Of a stretch of DNA of 64,000 nt, positions 19,926-31,439 are shown piece after piece. The DNA comes from Muscardinus avellanarius (taxonomy: Eukaryota > Chordata > Mammalia > Rodentia > Gliridae). The notes beneath the pieces are model-generated. The model worked only from the letters and a program-made list of their open reading frames with translations. It was not told the origin of the DNA and ran no database searches. The position numbers and the translations under genes are program-made. The stretch is taken from positions 155,869,201 to 155,933,200 of the forward strand of contig OY726557.1 of NCBI GenBank assembly GCA_963383645.1, given 5' to 3'. Positions within the stretch are counted from its first letter, which is position 1, and each line of letters opens with the position of its first letter.

Positions 19926-22189
19926 AGACAAGTTAATTACAACAGATTGGCTCACATGACTGTGGAGAATAGTCTAGGAAGTATGAAATATAGAAGCAAG
20001 TAATTAGAAGGGCTTGTTGGAAATTCATGAAGAAGACTTGAACCTTTAATGCACAGGCAGAAATTATTTCTCAGCCAAACCTCAGTTGTACTCATAAAAA
20101 CTATATCCACAGAATAGATCATCCTATACACATGATTATTAAAATCTTTGGACTAACCCACCTTTTAGTGAACACTGACATTGGACAAAAATAACTTAAT
20201 GTTTTTTCCCCTGCAGAGATGTCTATACACAAAGCTCACACCCCCATATATCATACATTCAGAAATCCTTGTCACCAGTTTTTCAGTCATACTATTTTCA
20301 AGTCCCTACTCATTCAGAAAAACTTCCAGCCATAACCTACTGATACAGATTTTTACCTCTAGCCATTCTTCTTTTCAAGTGAAAAGAATACCTGGGTGGG
20401 CTTCTCGGAGTTCTGCAGTTGTATTCCATTTTCAGATGGATGAAGTTATTATTATTGGCTGAAAGAGGATTTATTCCTTCAGGGTCTGCTCAAGCATAAT
20501 CTCATAACTTTTCATTTGATAATGGTATGTTTCTGGTATACTTGAATATGCTTTATGACTTCAAAGGTCAAACAACCCCTCCTAATCATAGCATATGGCT
20601 AAAGTGACATGGTAACTTGGTGGTTGATGTTTAAGCATGTAGCCCTCTACTGTAAGTGTTTCTCTTATTCTGTTTTCTGAAGAGCAGTAACATAATCACC
20701 TAAACTTTCTAAGTGGTGACTCATGGTTGGGTGACACTTTGAGTGTTCTGAAATTAGTTTCAGTTTAGAGTCTGTCTATTGCCCAGATTTCTCCTTTGCA
20801 CTTAGAATGCCAGCGCCATGGTAACAGCATTTACTATAGTTTCTGATCTACTGAGAAATGTGACTATACAGTTATTGTCTGATGCTTGGACACCCCTCAC
20901 AAATTTATTTCTCCTTGTTGTAAAAATTATTTTCTTGGTACCCTTCTGGATTAGGTAAATACATGACTAAATTCACCATAAAATTCCAATTTCCTTGCTT
21001 GCAGGGAGATTGGAATACCATTTGGGAGATTTGGATACCTTCCTCTGCAATATGCCAAGACACTTATGTTGTGTACTGGAGAAAACTTTTAGGTTCACTC
21101 TTTATCCAATCAACTAAACCAACAGTTAAAGCATGTTAAGGTAAAACAGTGAAGCCAGATCCTCTATTAGTGGACATGTGTCATTAAAATAATTCTGACT
21201 CAATTTCATGCCCTCCCCTCACCAACTCATACCCTTAACCGCTATTACCAGGTATATTCCCTGGGCCTCTCACAGTATAAATTAGAAATTCATGCAGTTA
21301 TTTTGGTGAGTAGCATGTCTTTTCATGAATTATGCTTGGTACACCATTTTGGGAGGCCTTGGAGGACTTATGTCTAGTTACAGGCCTTGAAGCAAAGAGA
21401 GGTGGCTATTAGCAGTGCCTCCTAAAACTACTATAATAACTGAGACTTTTAGAGTTTCATCATGTAAAGATGGGCAAACTATTTCAATTAAGGGTAAGAG
21501 GAAAGCTTCTACTAGCAAAACAGGAGAATTTACAACTGGGGATTTTAATGTTTCAAGCCTCATCATATATCCTTGTCTGTTACTATTCTAGTGACCATAA
21601 TTTTATTTCTTTTCAGTAAATATTCTCATTTTATATCGGACACACTGTCAGACTGGAGATTCAGTGCATGTTATAATTCAATAAATAAGAAGAGTTACTA
21701 GATCTTTTTTTCAGAAATCTCAGCCCAGCAGCTACTGGAATTTGGAACCTCAGTGGAGACAAAAATATATGCTTCTGCATTGTCTATGTTAGGAAACTGA
21801 AGCCCTGAGCATACCCTTTATTTTAGTGACATTTTCCAGAATATTTAAAAGCTATCAACCCATCTCTCTTCATAGTCTTTAGCTTGATTAATATGTTCTT
21901 TAATATTAAATACTAGATCACCTAGTATTTTGCAATTATTTCCTTAAGGACATCAAATGATGTTATTTTATGTATATCTCTCTTGTCACATTTTGCCACA
22001 GAGTACCAATATTCTATTTACAATTAAAACAATTGTTAGTGCCTCCAAATGTTATTAAATTTAAGAGTTAACTCTATGAAGCAAAAAACCAGTTAAGAAA
22101 ATGCATTCTTCTGATTGTAGTCTCAATTTTTATACCAAAATCAGTTGAGATTCTACCATAAAACAAAACTGGTAAGAGATAAAGGATAG

Positions 22190-22262
22190 ATAATATATAT
22201 ATATATATAGTATATATAGGTATTGATAGGTAAATATATAGGCCTATATATAAATATTTTAA
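22190..22262. repeat. (TA)n-rich tract
   Basis: Short alternating TA runs interrupted by GG and GGCC. Confidence 0.8.
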
Positions 22263-22479
22263 AAATCTATATTATATTTAGATACATAATTACAGAGGCT
22301 GAGAGAGACAGAGACAGAGAGAAAAAGATTTATTTCAAGGAATTTATTTAATAGTGATGGAATCAACTAGAAAATTTTAAAGTCTATACAAAAAGCCATG
22401 AAAATGGCCAACCTAAAAATACTTGAACAGAAAGAAAATGAAGTCTCATCCCGTTTCTTGAACAGAACCTCAGTTCTAC

Positions 22480-22660
22480 TCTTAGAAGTTTTCAACTTAT
22501 TAATCAGGTCCATCCAGAAGAATGAGATCTAGCCTTTATTTAAAGTCAATTGATGAGAGTTCCAATTTGGGGCTTTCCAGTGTGCCCCAGCATTCTGCTT
22601 TTTTTTTTTTCTTTTTCCTCTCTATTTTCTACTAATTTTGTAACAAAGACTTGTTGGAGC
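22480..22660 (+). mobile_element. LTR-like block related to 28380-28560
   Basis: 'tgccccagcattctgctt' and 'tctattttctactaatttt' with 'acaaagacttgttggagctg' parallel 'atgccccaggcatgctgatt', 'atattttctactagttttgt' and 'ataaacacttgctgaggct' at 28495-28560. The pair flanks the retroviral gag remnant, so they may be its two LTRs. Divergence is considerable. Confidence 0.4.
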
Positions 22661-24490
22661 TGCACCAAGCTATCTATTAGTTTTGATTTTCCTATTCTAC
22701 ATATCTTATTTGAATAGAGGAAGAAGAGCCTACAATGTCATTACAACTGTAACATTTTTGGTGACTGAGATGGGACAGTGGCTCAGTAATAAATTTTAAG
22801 TAATATTTTTCAAAGGAATTTTGGCCCAGTGATTGGGTGGGCAACAGCAGTTTCAGTTTCAGCTATAGAGCTTTAAAATTTGAAACAACCATAGAGCAGC
22901 TTTTTGCACCACTGCGTCTCCAAAAGTGATTTCCATGGCATCTCAACCATAGGTTCTTTCACATCACTACACTGTAAATGTCAGTACATAAGCATTTTTC
23001 TCTTGCTGCCAAACATCTATGAAACAGCTCACTAGGACAAGCTGGGAAGGGCAAGCCATGCAGGCTTGTGGTCCTGCTCAGGACCTGGCCCAGTAAGGAT
23101 TGCTATTAACAACCTCAACAGAAAAACAGCAAGCAGACATACTGCAGCCATCTCGAGCAGGGTAGGGGAAAGCAGCTGCTTTCTTGTGCCACACAAGAGT
23201 TTCTAGGAAGGTATGGGAAACTTTGCAAACACCTGCCACCACTGCCAGGCAGAGTCTAAGCTCCACTTTTGAGAGCCTTGGCCACTCAGAATGCAGCCTC
23301 AGCAGCCCGGGATCCACTGGGTTCGATTGACACCAGATTAACTTTCAATCTTCTCAGTTCTATAATTCCTACAGAAACCAATGTCCTCTGCATCCAGGGC
23401 TCCACCCTTCCATTGCCTTACATAGAAAAGCTGTCAATAGCCCCCTGTGCAAAATTTAGGAGAGAACATCCATGGGTGGTTATCTCTGATTTATTGGCAG
23501 TATTAGGCTTTTATCCCCACCTAACTAATGCAATTTTATGAAGCAGAATAATAGAAAACAGGGACCTCCCACCCGTGAGATTCTAGCTCTACTAGCTACA
23601 ATCTATTTGTTTCTGGTGAGAATATTCTGGAAAATACAGTGTTTTATTAAGTGGTAGCACCAAAAATTTCTTAAGCTTTAGGAGAGAGAACCTAATCGGG
23701 AGAGAGGGGAATGAACAGAAGCAGGGTCTGGGGGTGGCTCAGGCCAACACTCTTAAAAGGCTTACTCTGGTGAGCCATGAGGAACTTCCATCAGGAAACT
23801 CATGCTAGGTACTTAGATGGACTCACCCTTGGTTGAGCTTCACTTCATTGGGTGCAGGCTAGGATGTGCTGGTGAGGAAGGCAACCTTCCTGGGACAAAC
23901 CAGTAAAAACCAACCTCTCTCTCTTAGATGAGATCCCAGCAATCCAAAGTGTAAGTCAGAACTCCCTTTGCATGTATCCTCAAATACTAGAATATGTTTG
24001 ACCCCAATATCTTAAAAAAAAAAAACCCTCTTGTTTTTTTCTGCACTCAAGCACTCACTGGAGGATGGGGAAGCCTGACCAACACAAGGAACCTTAAACT
24101 TTAATAGCATCTTTCACTTAGACTTATTCTGAGGAGGTAAGGAAAAATACAATGAGAAGACATATATTCAGCTTTTTTATTATCACTTCCAAAGCCATCC
24201 AGACTTATCCGAAGATTGTAAAGACTGAAGCAATCTTAGCAGCAGCAGTGGAGGCAAAACCTAAAAATCAGATGACCCCAGAAAACCAGGATGACTGCCC
24301 TGCAGGAACTATAGCACCAGCAGGGTTCTTTTTAGTAATTTGGCATCTTAGAAACAGTGCCTAAATACCCTCCCCCCTTACCATGATATGGCTCCCTCCA
24401 ACCAGGGAACCCAAGAGACACCCAAAATGAAAAATAGCAGTTCATACAAGTTCCAAGGGGATTAAAACATGTTTTTTTTTCTGGAGATTG
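22661..24490 (+). other. presumed ERV leader/matrix region, unidentified
   Basis: About 1.8 kb between the LTR-like block and the gag capsid remnant. I found no convincing primer binding site or matrix motif. Open frames at 23269-23541 and 24152-24364 are not recognisable. Position alone suggests 5' leader and matrix sequence. Confidence 0.3.
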
Positions 24491-24678
24491 AGATAATGGA
24501 TTTTAATCTATCCATAATCTATTTTCACTGTTTGAACTTAAAAAAAAATTAAATGGGACCATGGTAGTTTATATAACTGACCCTGAGCAGTATGTTCAAG
24601 AATTCAGGTTGCTCAATTCTTTATACAACCTAACTTGGAGAGATATCAAGTTGCTCTTAGATCAAACCTTGACCATAC

Positions 24679-24739
<61 letters not shown>

Positions 24740-25190
24740 AATATATAAAAGGGCTAGGAAAGTAGGTGATAATTATTATAATTCCAAACAGTCCTCTATA
24801 AGAGTGGAACAAATAATCCTGATGGGAGAACAGACTGTCCCATCAGGCAATCTTGGTACATAACAATATAAGTCATGATTGGAACAGGACTCATTTTCTA
24901 TACTGAATAATTGAAGGAATGATAAGGGCTAAGATCAAACCCCTTGATTGTGGCTTATGGAAGATATTCATCAGAATGCAGAGGAGTCCTCAATGACTTT
25001 CCTCAAAAGACTAAAGGAAGCCAAGATAAAATACATCAACCTGACTCAGGAGTTGGTAGAAGTGAAGGTCATCCTTAGAGATAAATTCTTTACTCAGTCT
25101 ACACCTAATATAAAGAAAAAAACTCCAAAACCTGGTGGAAGGAAAAAAGGACATTTTATAGTAAAATTCTGGCTGTCATGCATATGAGTG
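24490..25190 (+). pseudogene. endogenous gammaretrovirus-like gag capsid, broken
   Basis: Gag capsid forms the viral core. Residues from 24561 on resemble the gammaretroviral capsid N-domain, with a 'LTWRDIKLLLDQTL' segment in the position of the usual LTW-D---L---TLT. From 24948 the major homology region is clear: Q-x3-ES-x2-FL-RL-EA, followed by ILRDKFFTQSTPNIKKK, equivalent to the family's LLKDKFLTQSAPDIRRK-like stretch. A GA microsatellite (24679-24735) expanded inside the coding sequence, and the stretch between the two pieces is out of frame or stopped. This is a fossil with no intact reading frame. Class I (ERV1) is inferred from the capsid motifs and the two zinc-knuckle remnants downstream. 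Confidence 0.78.
24679..24735. repeat. (GA)n microsatellite inside gag fossil
   Basis: About 28 GA units replacing the charged Glu/Arg-rich capsid segment, which normally has GAGAGA-like codons. Confidence 0.97.
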
Positions 25191-25218
25191 TTAATGCCAT
25201 CGAACCCAGGCTCCAGTC

Positions 25219-25330
25219 TGTTTTAGGTGTGGATAACCAGGGCACTTTCAGCATGAATGCTCTCAACTGTGAAAGCTGTGAATGCTCTCTGAAGCCCCGC
25301 TCATGGTGTAAGGAGGAAGCCACTGGAAGT
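25219..25330 (+). pseudogene. gag nucleocapsid zinc knuckles, broken
   Basis: 25219-25260 reads C-F-R-C-G-stop-P-G-H-F-Q-H-E-C, a CX2CX4HX4C knuckle with one stop codon within the X4. A second knuckle follows at about 25296-25330: W-C-K-E-E, then after a slip G/S-H-W-K-S. Its first Cys codon reads CGC, and the last Cys is lost. Zinc knuckles bind the viral RNA. Two knuckles are found in several class I ERVs. Confidence 0.75.
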
Positions 25331-25435
25331 CGAGTCCCCCTAGGTCCCTTTGGACCTGGGGTGCTCAGAGCCAGGTTTCCAATGATGGGTCCCAGGGTCA
25401 TTCCTCCAGGATCCCACCACCGGGGTTAAGACTGA

Positions 25436-25530
25436 AGAGATCTTGATTACCCTTAATGTGGAACCACAGCCTGTGCAGCTCATTGTGGACCCAGGCATCA
25501 AGTTCTCTACATAGCAAAGGCTTTCTTCTG
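25436..25530 (+). pseudogene. retroviral protease active-site remnant
   Basis: The frame at 25440-25512 reads ILITLNVEPQPVQLIVDPGI-, matching the start of a retroviral aspartic protease (hydrophobic strand, then LVDTGA). The catalytic DTG is DPG here (Asp codon 25488-25490), so the active-site loop is altered. It follows gag by about 100 bases, the expected gag-pro order. Recognisable pro/pol sequence stops soon after. Confidence 0.7.
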
Positions 25531-26206
25531 GTCCATGATCCTCTCATAAAGCACAAATTAGCCTGCTCCTGGGGTGACCTCCACTTTTTTATTTTTATTT
25601 ATGCCAGAAATTCCAGCTCCTCTGTTTATAAGGAAAATATAAAGTTAGGAAGCCAAATTAACTTGGATATAAGCCTTACCCTTAGTCCTATTTGAAATTA
25701 CTCCTCTTTTTGTCTCATTTCTCCAGATATCCCCCCCCCCCAAAATTATACTGTTATTTTTCTCTCTTTTACTGTCTGTACTAAGATAAGATGCTGCTCA
25801 AGGTTTTTTTTATCTTAACCAGTCCTAGATAAAATGAAAATCTCTGAAGAAAAAGCTGTTACTCATTTAAGTACAGGCCACTATAAAACTTAGACTTTTG
25901 AGCTATGATAAAATATCATATGTATTGCCTTTAAAGTTTTTTTATTTATCAGAAAAAAATGGTATAAGACACTAATGATGCACACCTGAGGTCTTAATTT
26001 TCTGTGGCAATGTATAATTCAATTATTAAATCAGGTAAGTTTAAAATAGGAGTAAAGTTTTAAATGTTCTTGACTCCATAAGGTCTAAAGTAACATTTGA
26101 ATCTACTAAGTGGGTTTCTGTATGTTGTTATAAAAATAAAATTGTAAAATTGCATTGCTTTTTAGTCAACTTCCGTGTAAAATCAAGAGATAGAAGTAAA
26201 ACATAT
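25531..26206 (+). other. unrecognised sequence downstream of protease remnant
   Basis: AT-rich sequence with a C10 run at 25731-25740 and no visible polymerase motifs. Most of pol and env appears deleted or decayed beyond recognition by eye. Confidence 0.4.
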
Positions 26207-26414
26207 GGCCAGGCATGGTGACACACACTTGTAATCCCCACACTGGGAGGCAGAGACAGGAGGATTGTGCAGGTTCCAGCAGGGCTGGCTTAAGAGACCC
26301 TGTTTCCAAATAAAAATATAAAAAATAGGTCTGGGAGTGTAGCACAGAGGTAAAAGGGCTTCCAGGAATCCCAGTACCACAAAAATAAGGAAAGAAAGAA
26401 AGAAAGAAAGAAAG
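26207..26414 (+). mobile_element. B1-ID composite SINE with GAAA tail
   Basis: 'ggccaggcatggtgacacac' to 'aatcccagtaccac', then an A-rich tail with (GAAA)n at 26389-26414. It has a short internal deletion around 'ggttccagcagggctggct'. Confidence 0.93.
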
Positions 26415-26485
26415 GTGCATGTACACCCCTACCATCTTTTACCTCATTAAGATGTAAAACTATAATGTACCAATAAAAAGTTTAT
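26415..26485 (+). mobile_element. L1 3'-UTR tail fragment
   Basis: 'cccctaccatcttttacctc', 'attaagatgtaaaactataa' and 'tgtaccaataaaaa' match the L1 tail family seen at 16180-16255 and 56870-56930. Confidence 0.7.
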
Positions 26486-26512
26486 TAAAAAGATAGAAAA
26501 GAAACTTTTTAA

Positions 26513-27285
26513 GATAAGAAAGCATTTTGTATGAAGTAAGGTTTGTCCTAAGATTGTCCCAAATAGAAAAAAAGACTAGAATAATAATCAAAGTGTTGAG
26601 AAAATCACAGAATTTTGTGGAATATTGGTAAAAGGATAAAGCACATGAAAAAATATTGCATACATAATAAAAATGGTTTTATTTAAAAAGCACTTATAAA
26701 ATTTGCAGTAAGATTCTTTTAAGCCTATCTCTTTTGAGACCACTAGAGGCCATTCTATTCATACTTACATTTGGCCCATGGTTACTAAATTATGTGGGTA
26801 TGTTTGTCTTCAATAGACTTGAAGCCATCAAGCTCCAGATGATGCCTGAGATAAAACCTCAGATGAACATCTAGCAGAGCCCCTTGGAAAGCCATAAACA
26901 CCTCAAACATTGGCTGATCTAGCCCCACAAGTGACTTCCTTCCACCCTCAACTCTACCAGTTCTCAGCATGAAATTAGCTCATTGACTTTCTTTATCCCC
27001 AGTCACTATGGTCTGATGGGTGTCCAAAATTTAAAATAAGAGAGAGGTTAGTGTGCCAGTATTGAAAAACTGCTCTATTACTAATTTTTCAAAATTAAAA
27101 AAGCAGTCAAAGGCTGGATATTGCACAGGCACTCAGGCAGGGAGTTGTAGCAATTGTTACAATGCAGAGCTCCTCTCTTTCCCTACCCTTTGTCCTAATG
27201 GTTATCCATAGTAAAGCCTTTTGCCCTAAAATATGTAGAGTCTGTTGCTGTTTTTCTAGGTCCTTGAGATGTGTCATTAGGTTTA
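26513..27285 (+). mobile_element. ERV remnant, 3' part (blocks shared with 16.4-17.2 kb)
   Basis: 26513-26580 and 27160-27225 are the counterparts of 17147-17215 and 16760-16820. The relative order of the blocks differs between the two copies, which implies that one copy is rearranged or that one block is repeated in the parent element. Confidence 0.5.
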
Positions 27286-27780
27286 ACATCATTAGCCATC
27301 AGGGAGGTGCAAATAAAAACTACACTGAGATTACATCTAACCTCAGTCCGAGTGGCAAGCATAAAGAAATCAAATAACAACAAATGTTGGTGGGGATGTG
27401 AGGAAAGAGGAACTCTTTTACACTGTTGGTGGGAGTGGAAACTAGTACAGCCACTATGGAGATCAGTGTGGAGATGCCTTAGAATACTAGGAATGGATCT
27501 GTCATATGATCTTGCTATACCACTCCTGGGTATCTTTCCAAAGGGGTTGAAATCAGAGAACTACAGTAACATATGTATACCCATGTTCATAGCAACTCAA
27601 TTCATAATAGCCACAATATGGAACCAACCTAAGTCTCCATCAACAGATGAATGGATTGCAAAACTATGGGAAATACACACAATGGAATTCTACTCAGCAA
27701 TAAAGAAGAAAATCATGTTATTCGCAAGAAGATGGAAAGATCTAGAGAACATTATGATAAGTGAGATCGGCCAAGCATAG
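27286..27780 (+). pseudogene. L1 ORF2 C-terminal fragment, open
   Basis: The last 165 codons of ORF2 are open to the natural stop at 27780. They include CWWGCEERGTLLHCWWEW, where the last conserved Cys of the cysteine motif has become Trp, then YSNICIPMF and the FYSAIKKKIMLFARRW end. It has no promoter or start and is a 5'-truncated retrocopy. Confidence 0.9.
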
Positions 27781-28112
27781 AAAGAGAAAGAACATATGTT
27801 TTCTCTAATATGCCCAAACTACGGATTATTAGGAATACCAGAGGGACTCCAGATAATGAAGGGGAAACCTCAGCAAACCTAGAATGGAAGGGTAGGAGAG
27901 GAAGAAGCCTGAGGTTAAGTAATGGAGGAGCTACATTTGAATATGTGTAAAAGTATGAATGTAGCATGGTTAACCTGGGCATTCATTGTTGGGAGCAGGG
28001 GAAGAGAAGCAGGGTGGGCACCAAGCACTGTGTGATGTATGCCATTGTCAATTATGATCCACATTGTGATGTGGATCTATAATCAATAAAAATATTTTTA
28101 AAAGAATTTAAA
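27286..28112 (+). mobile_element. 5'-truncated young L1 3' end
   Basis: It starts in ORF2 ('gccatcagggaggtgcaaat') and continues through the 3' UTR to 'aatcaataaaaatattttt'. It splits the ERV remnant between the blocks at 27225 and 28273. Its tail sequence matches 6383-7020 and, reversed, 7810-8300. Confidence 0.92.
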
Positions 28113-28272
28113 AAAATATATGAAGAGACAATTGAAAACCCTAAGATCACAGTGACTACCTGGTGCATTTTAGAGCCATAAAGATAGCATAGTGGCTCTA
28201 ATCAGCAACCTGTGTTTCTCCTATTTTTTGAAATTCAGAAATGCAAGCTCCACGTTACTTTAAAGCACCAAA

Positions 28273-28560
28273 AGTTGATGAGCAACCAATACTGCCTAAT
28301 AAAATAGAGGCAGAAGCCAGGTAAATTATTGACCTCTGCACTTAGTATTTGCATTGTCCAGAAGCAAAGAGGCTAAAAAGGACATACCAGCCCATTGCTT
28401 TGGTAACACTGATAAAAACATACCAATACAAAATCTATTTAAAGGCTGGGATGGAGAGGGGATCAAAGTTCCACTTTCAGGCTCTCCATCATGCCCCAGG
28501 CATGCTGATTCTCTTTTCTTTATATTTTCTACTAGTTTTGTGATAAACACTTGCTGAGGC
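28273..28560 (+). mobile_element. ERV remnant, probable LTR end
   Basis: 28273-28373 matches 16951-17050 closely ('gttgatgagcaaccaatact' is identical). 28380-28560 is the partner of 22480-22660. Read together they look like the 3' end of the ERV whose gag lies at 24.5 kb. Confidence 0.5.
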
Positions 28561-28653
28561 TACAAAATTAATAAAGTCAACTGATTATAAATATTAACCA
28601 CATCTATAAAATACCTTCATAATACCACTTAGATTAGTGTTCTATTGAATAAC

Positions 28654-29120
28654 TGATGTTATGTTTGGATCTTAAATATTTCCCAGACCCATTTAGTCAC
28701 AAGCCTGTGGTGCTAGAGGGAGGTGATGGAATCTATAGCAGATCTAGTGGAAGGAAGTTAAGTAACTAGAGGCTGGCCCTCGAAGGGAATGTTGGGGTCC
28801 TGGTTCTTTTCTATTTATCTATCTGTCTATCTGTCTATCTGTCATCTATCTATCTATTATCTCTATCTCTATCTTTCTCTATCTCTGCTTTCTGGCCACT
28901 ATAAATTTAGGAATTTTGCTCCACTATACCCTCCCAGCCATGATGTCCCATCTTGCCCAGGGTTAAAAGCAATGTAGCCAAGTAAGCATGGACTAAAATC
29001 TCTGAAGTTTTGAGCCAAAATAAATATTTCCTCCCTTTAATTGATTTTATTAAGTATTTTTTCCCAGGAAATGAAAACTGTCAGCACTGGGACCACATTG
29101 TAGCTAAGCTGACACAAAGA
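28654..29120 (+). mobile_element. MaLR-type LTR (ORR1/MT-like)
   Basis: It starts 'tgatgttatgtttggatctt' and ends in the typical 'gagccaaaataaatatttcc', 'tgattttattaagta', 'cccaggaaatgaaaactgtc' order of rodent MaLR LTRs. A (TATC)n tract at 28812-28882 is expanded inside it. The 3' boundary is uncertain. Confidence 0.65.
28812..28882. repeat. (TCTA)n/(TCTG)n microsatellite
   Basis: Mixed CTAT/CTGT tetranucleotide tract inside the MaLR LTR. Confidence 0.95.
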
Positions 29121-31209
29121 ACTGACCTTCACAGTATCAACTGTGTGCTAAGCCCATTTTATATACAGTGGGAAGAGCTGCATTAATGAAGCTGGGTTTC
29201 CTTAAAAGTGTGCTCCAAACGTGTGCACCCCAAATTGTATATCTAAAGATAATATATGAATATATTTAAAATATTTGGATAGAACTTTATCTATCTATCC
29301 TCTATCTATGTTCTACTAGTTCTGTTTTATGATAGAATGCCAATTGATTTTGGTACAAAAATTAACTCTACAATTATAAGAATTCATTTTCTTCATCTCT
29401 ATTATGAGAACAAATTCTATCTATTCTATAAAGTGAGTACATAATAAAGTCCAAGTTGATATTATGGGTAAAATAACCCCACAAAGATTGAGACCTTCTT
29501 GATAGAACTTACCATTCACTTGTCTACTACTTCTGAAATCATCTCTCCTACAGAATTCATGAAAAGAATAATTTTTAAGTTCAAATAAAGATATTTTTAT
29601 CATGATCAACTATTTTTCATGTATTCGTGTTCTCTATCTAGTAGTTAGGCTCTTTAAATGAAGAAAATATATGGTGCTTAGGTCCTCTTGGCACCATGCA
29701 TTAGATACACAATAGCCTTTGACACTAAGTCAAAGGCTTGATCGATTATGGATCTAAACCACATTTTCTAACACTCAAAATTTCAGGAAACTCATAAGGA
29801 CAAAACATGAGTTATGTTGGTCTGAAAAGCAGAATGAAAACAAATCTCATGCTGTTCCTATCCAATAACTTCATTGACCTGAACCCTTTCCCCAAGAGTA
29901 GGCTGACATACACCACTGTCTGTCAAGGGCTAAACTGAGACTCCTAAATTCCACTTCTGGTGTCCCTTGCTAAGAATGTCATTACTAATCCAAATGCTCA
30001 ACTAATGGATTTTAAAGTGACAGAGTCTTTTATAGAGTAATAAAATCTTTTAAGATGTACTTCAGGGGCTTCTAATTCTCACAGTAACATGGTAAGTATA
30101 ATGAACATAAAAATTATCTTTGCAGCTGTTGTGTGTGATAGTGACAATAACAAACCCTTAGTACTCCAGAAGACCAAAATAGCATCTGGTATTTTGATTC
30201 ACCCAATTTAATCACGCAGAGCATGAACATTTGCCATTTTACAAGTTTTGTTTATTGTTTTACAAGATTTTTATAAGATTATGTGAAACCTTATTGAACA
30301 CTTAGTGTAGGATTATTTTCCTCACCTTATGGCCTTTCAACATATTACCACAAGGGCTCTCAAATGCAGACTCACTCATTATGAAGTAAAGAACTGCAAG
30401 AAAGATATCAGAAGATATATTCTTAAAATGTGTAATGGTCTGATGACTTTTATCCTAACCTCTGACTTTCAGAACCATAGATATTATCTTGATAATGTCC
30501 ACAGAGATTTACTAATAGGTTGTTATTGATTCCTTTTTCTGACACAATAGATCTTGAACAAAAATTTAAGAATACATTTTTTCCAAAGAAGTCTCAAGGT
30601 TTTAGGACTTTTGCTTTCAAAAAGTACAGTAAAAAAAACTAATAGAACCTGTAGCCAAATGAACATTTTCTGCAGATAATATGAATCCAATTCTATTGTC
30701 TGCTTTCTTATTGCTACCTTAAAATACTAGGAACTAAGACAGAACTCTGGTTTCTACACCATAAATTTTGAGAAATTATACTAGTCATTATCTGATATCA
30801 AATAACTCTCATTAAATTTACATATTTATTATCTAGGGAATTTACACAGGTTAAAAGTAAATGTTCATTTTATTTAAAGGTTTATTTATTTTGTAGGCTT
30901 TTGTTGTATTAAAAAATACAATTTGACCAAAGATGCATGTATATTCTATACTAGCACTGCGCTAAGCGGAACAGGTTAAAATTCAAAAACATGACTCCCA
31001 ATTTAAAACATGATGTCTTTAAGTAAAGAGGATGAGTGAAAAGGACTAAAATCTTTCTTTACCAATACTCTTTCCAAACATGAAACCTTAATAATACTTT
31101 CTTAAGATTGTTGACAATGGATAAAGATTTTATGCTAGGTATTTATACAAAGATATCACAACAATTTTATTTTAAACCTAGATACATGTTAACATATATG
31201 TACTAATAT
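29121..31209. other. intergenic, no recognisable element
   Basis: AT-rich; no supported gene, RNA or repeat family. A short 66-codon frame at 30329-30529 has no recognisable features. Confidence 0.6.
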
Positions 31210-31218
31210 GAATAAAGA

Positions 31219-31426
31219 TTTTTTTTGCATGTCTGGAGATGGAACCCAGAGGCATTTGACCTACAAGATATGTACCCTGCCCTATTTTTTATTCTTTATT
31301 TTGAAACAGGGTCTCACTGAGTTGTGAAGGGCCTCACTAAGTAGCTGAGGCTGTCCACGAACGACAATCCTCTGGTCTCAGCCTCCCGAATGCTGGGATT
31401 ACAAGCGTGCACCACCATGCCCGTCT
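31219..31426 (-). mobile_element. antisense B1-ID composite SINE
   Basis: ID half 'ggaacccagaggcatttgac' then B1 half 'ggattacaagcgtgcaccac'. Target copies gaataaagattt (31210-31221) and gaataaagaattt (31427-31439). Confidence 0.92.
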
Positions 31427-31439
31427 GAATAAAGAATTT

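Larger units (their letters stand above)
19263..22470. other. intergenic, no recognisable element
   Basis: About 3.2 kb of AT-rich sequence with no supported ORF, RNA or repeat family except a GATA tract (19848-19925) and TA-rich tracts near 22190-22260. Confidence 0.6.
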
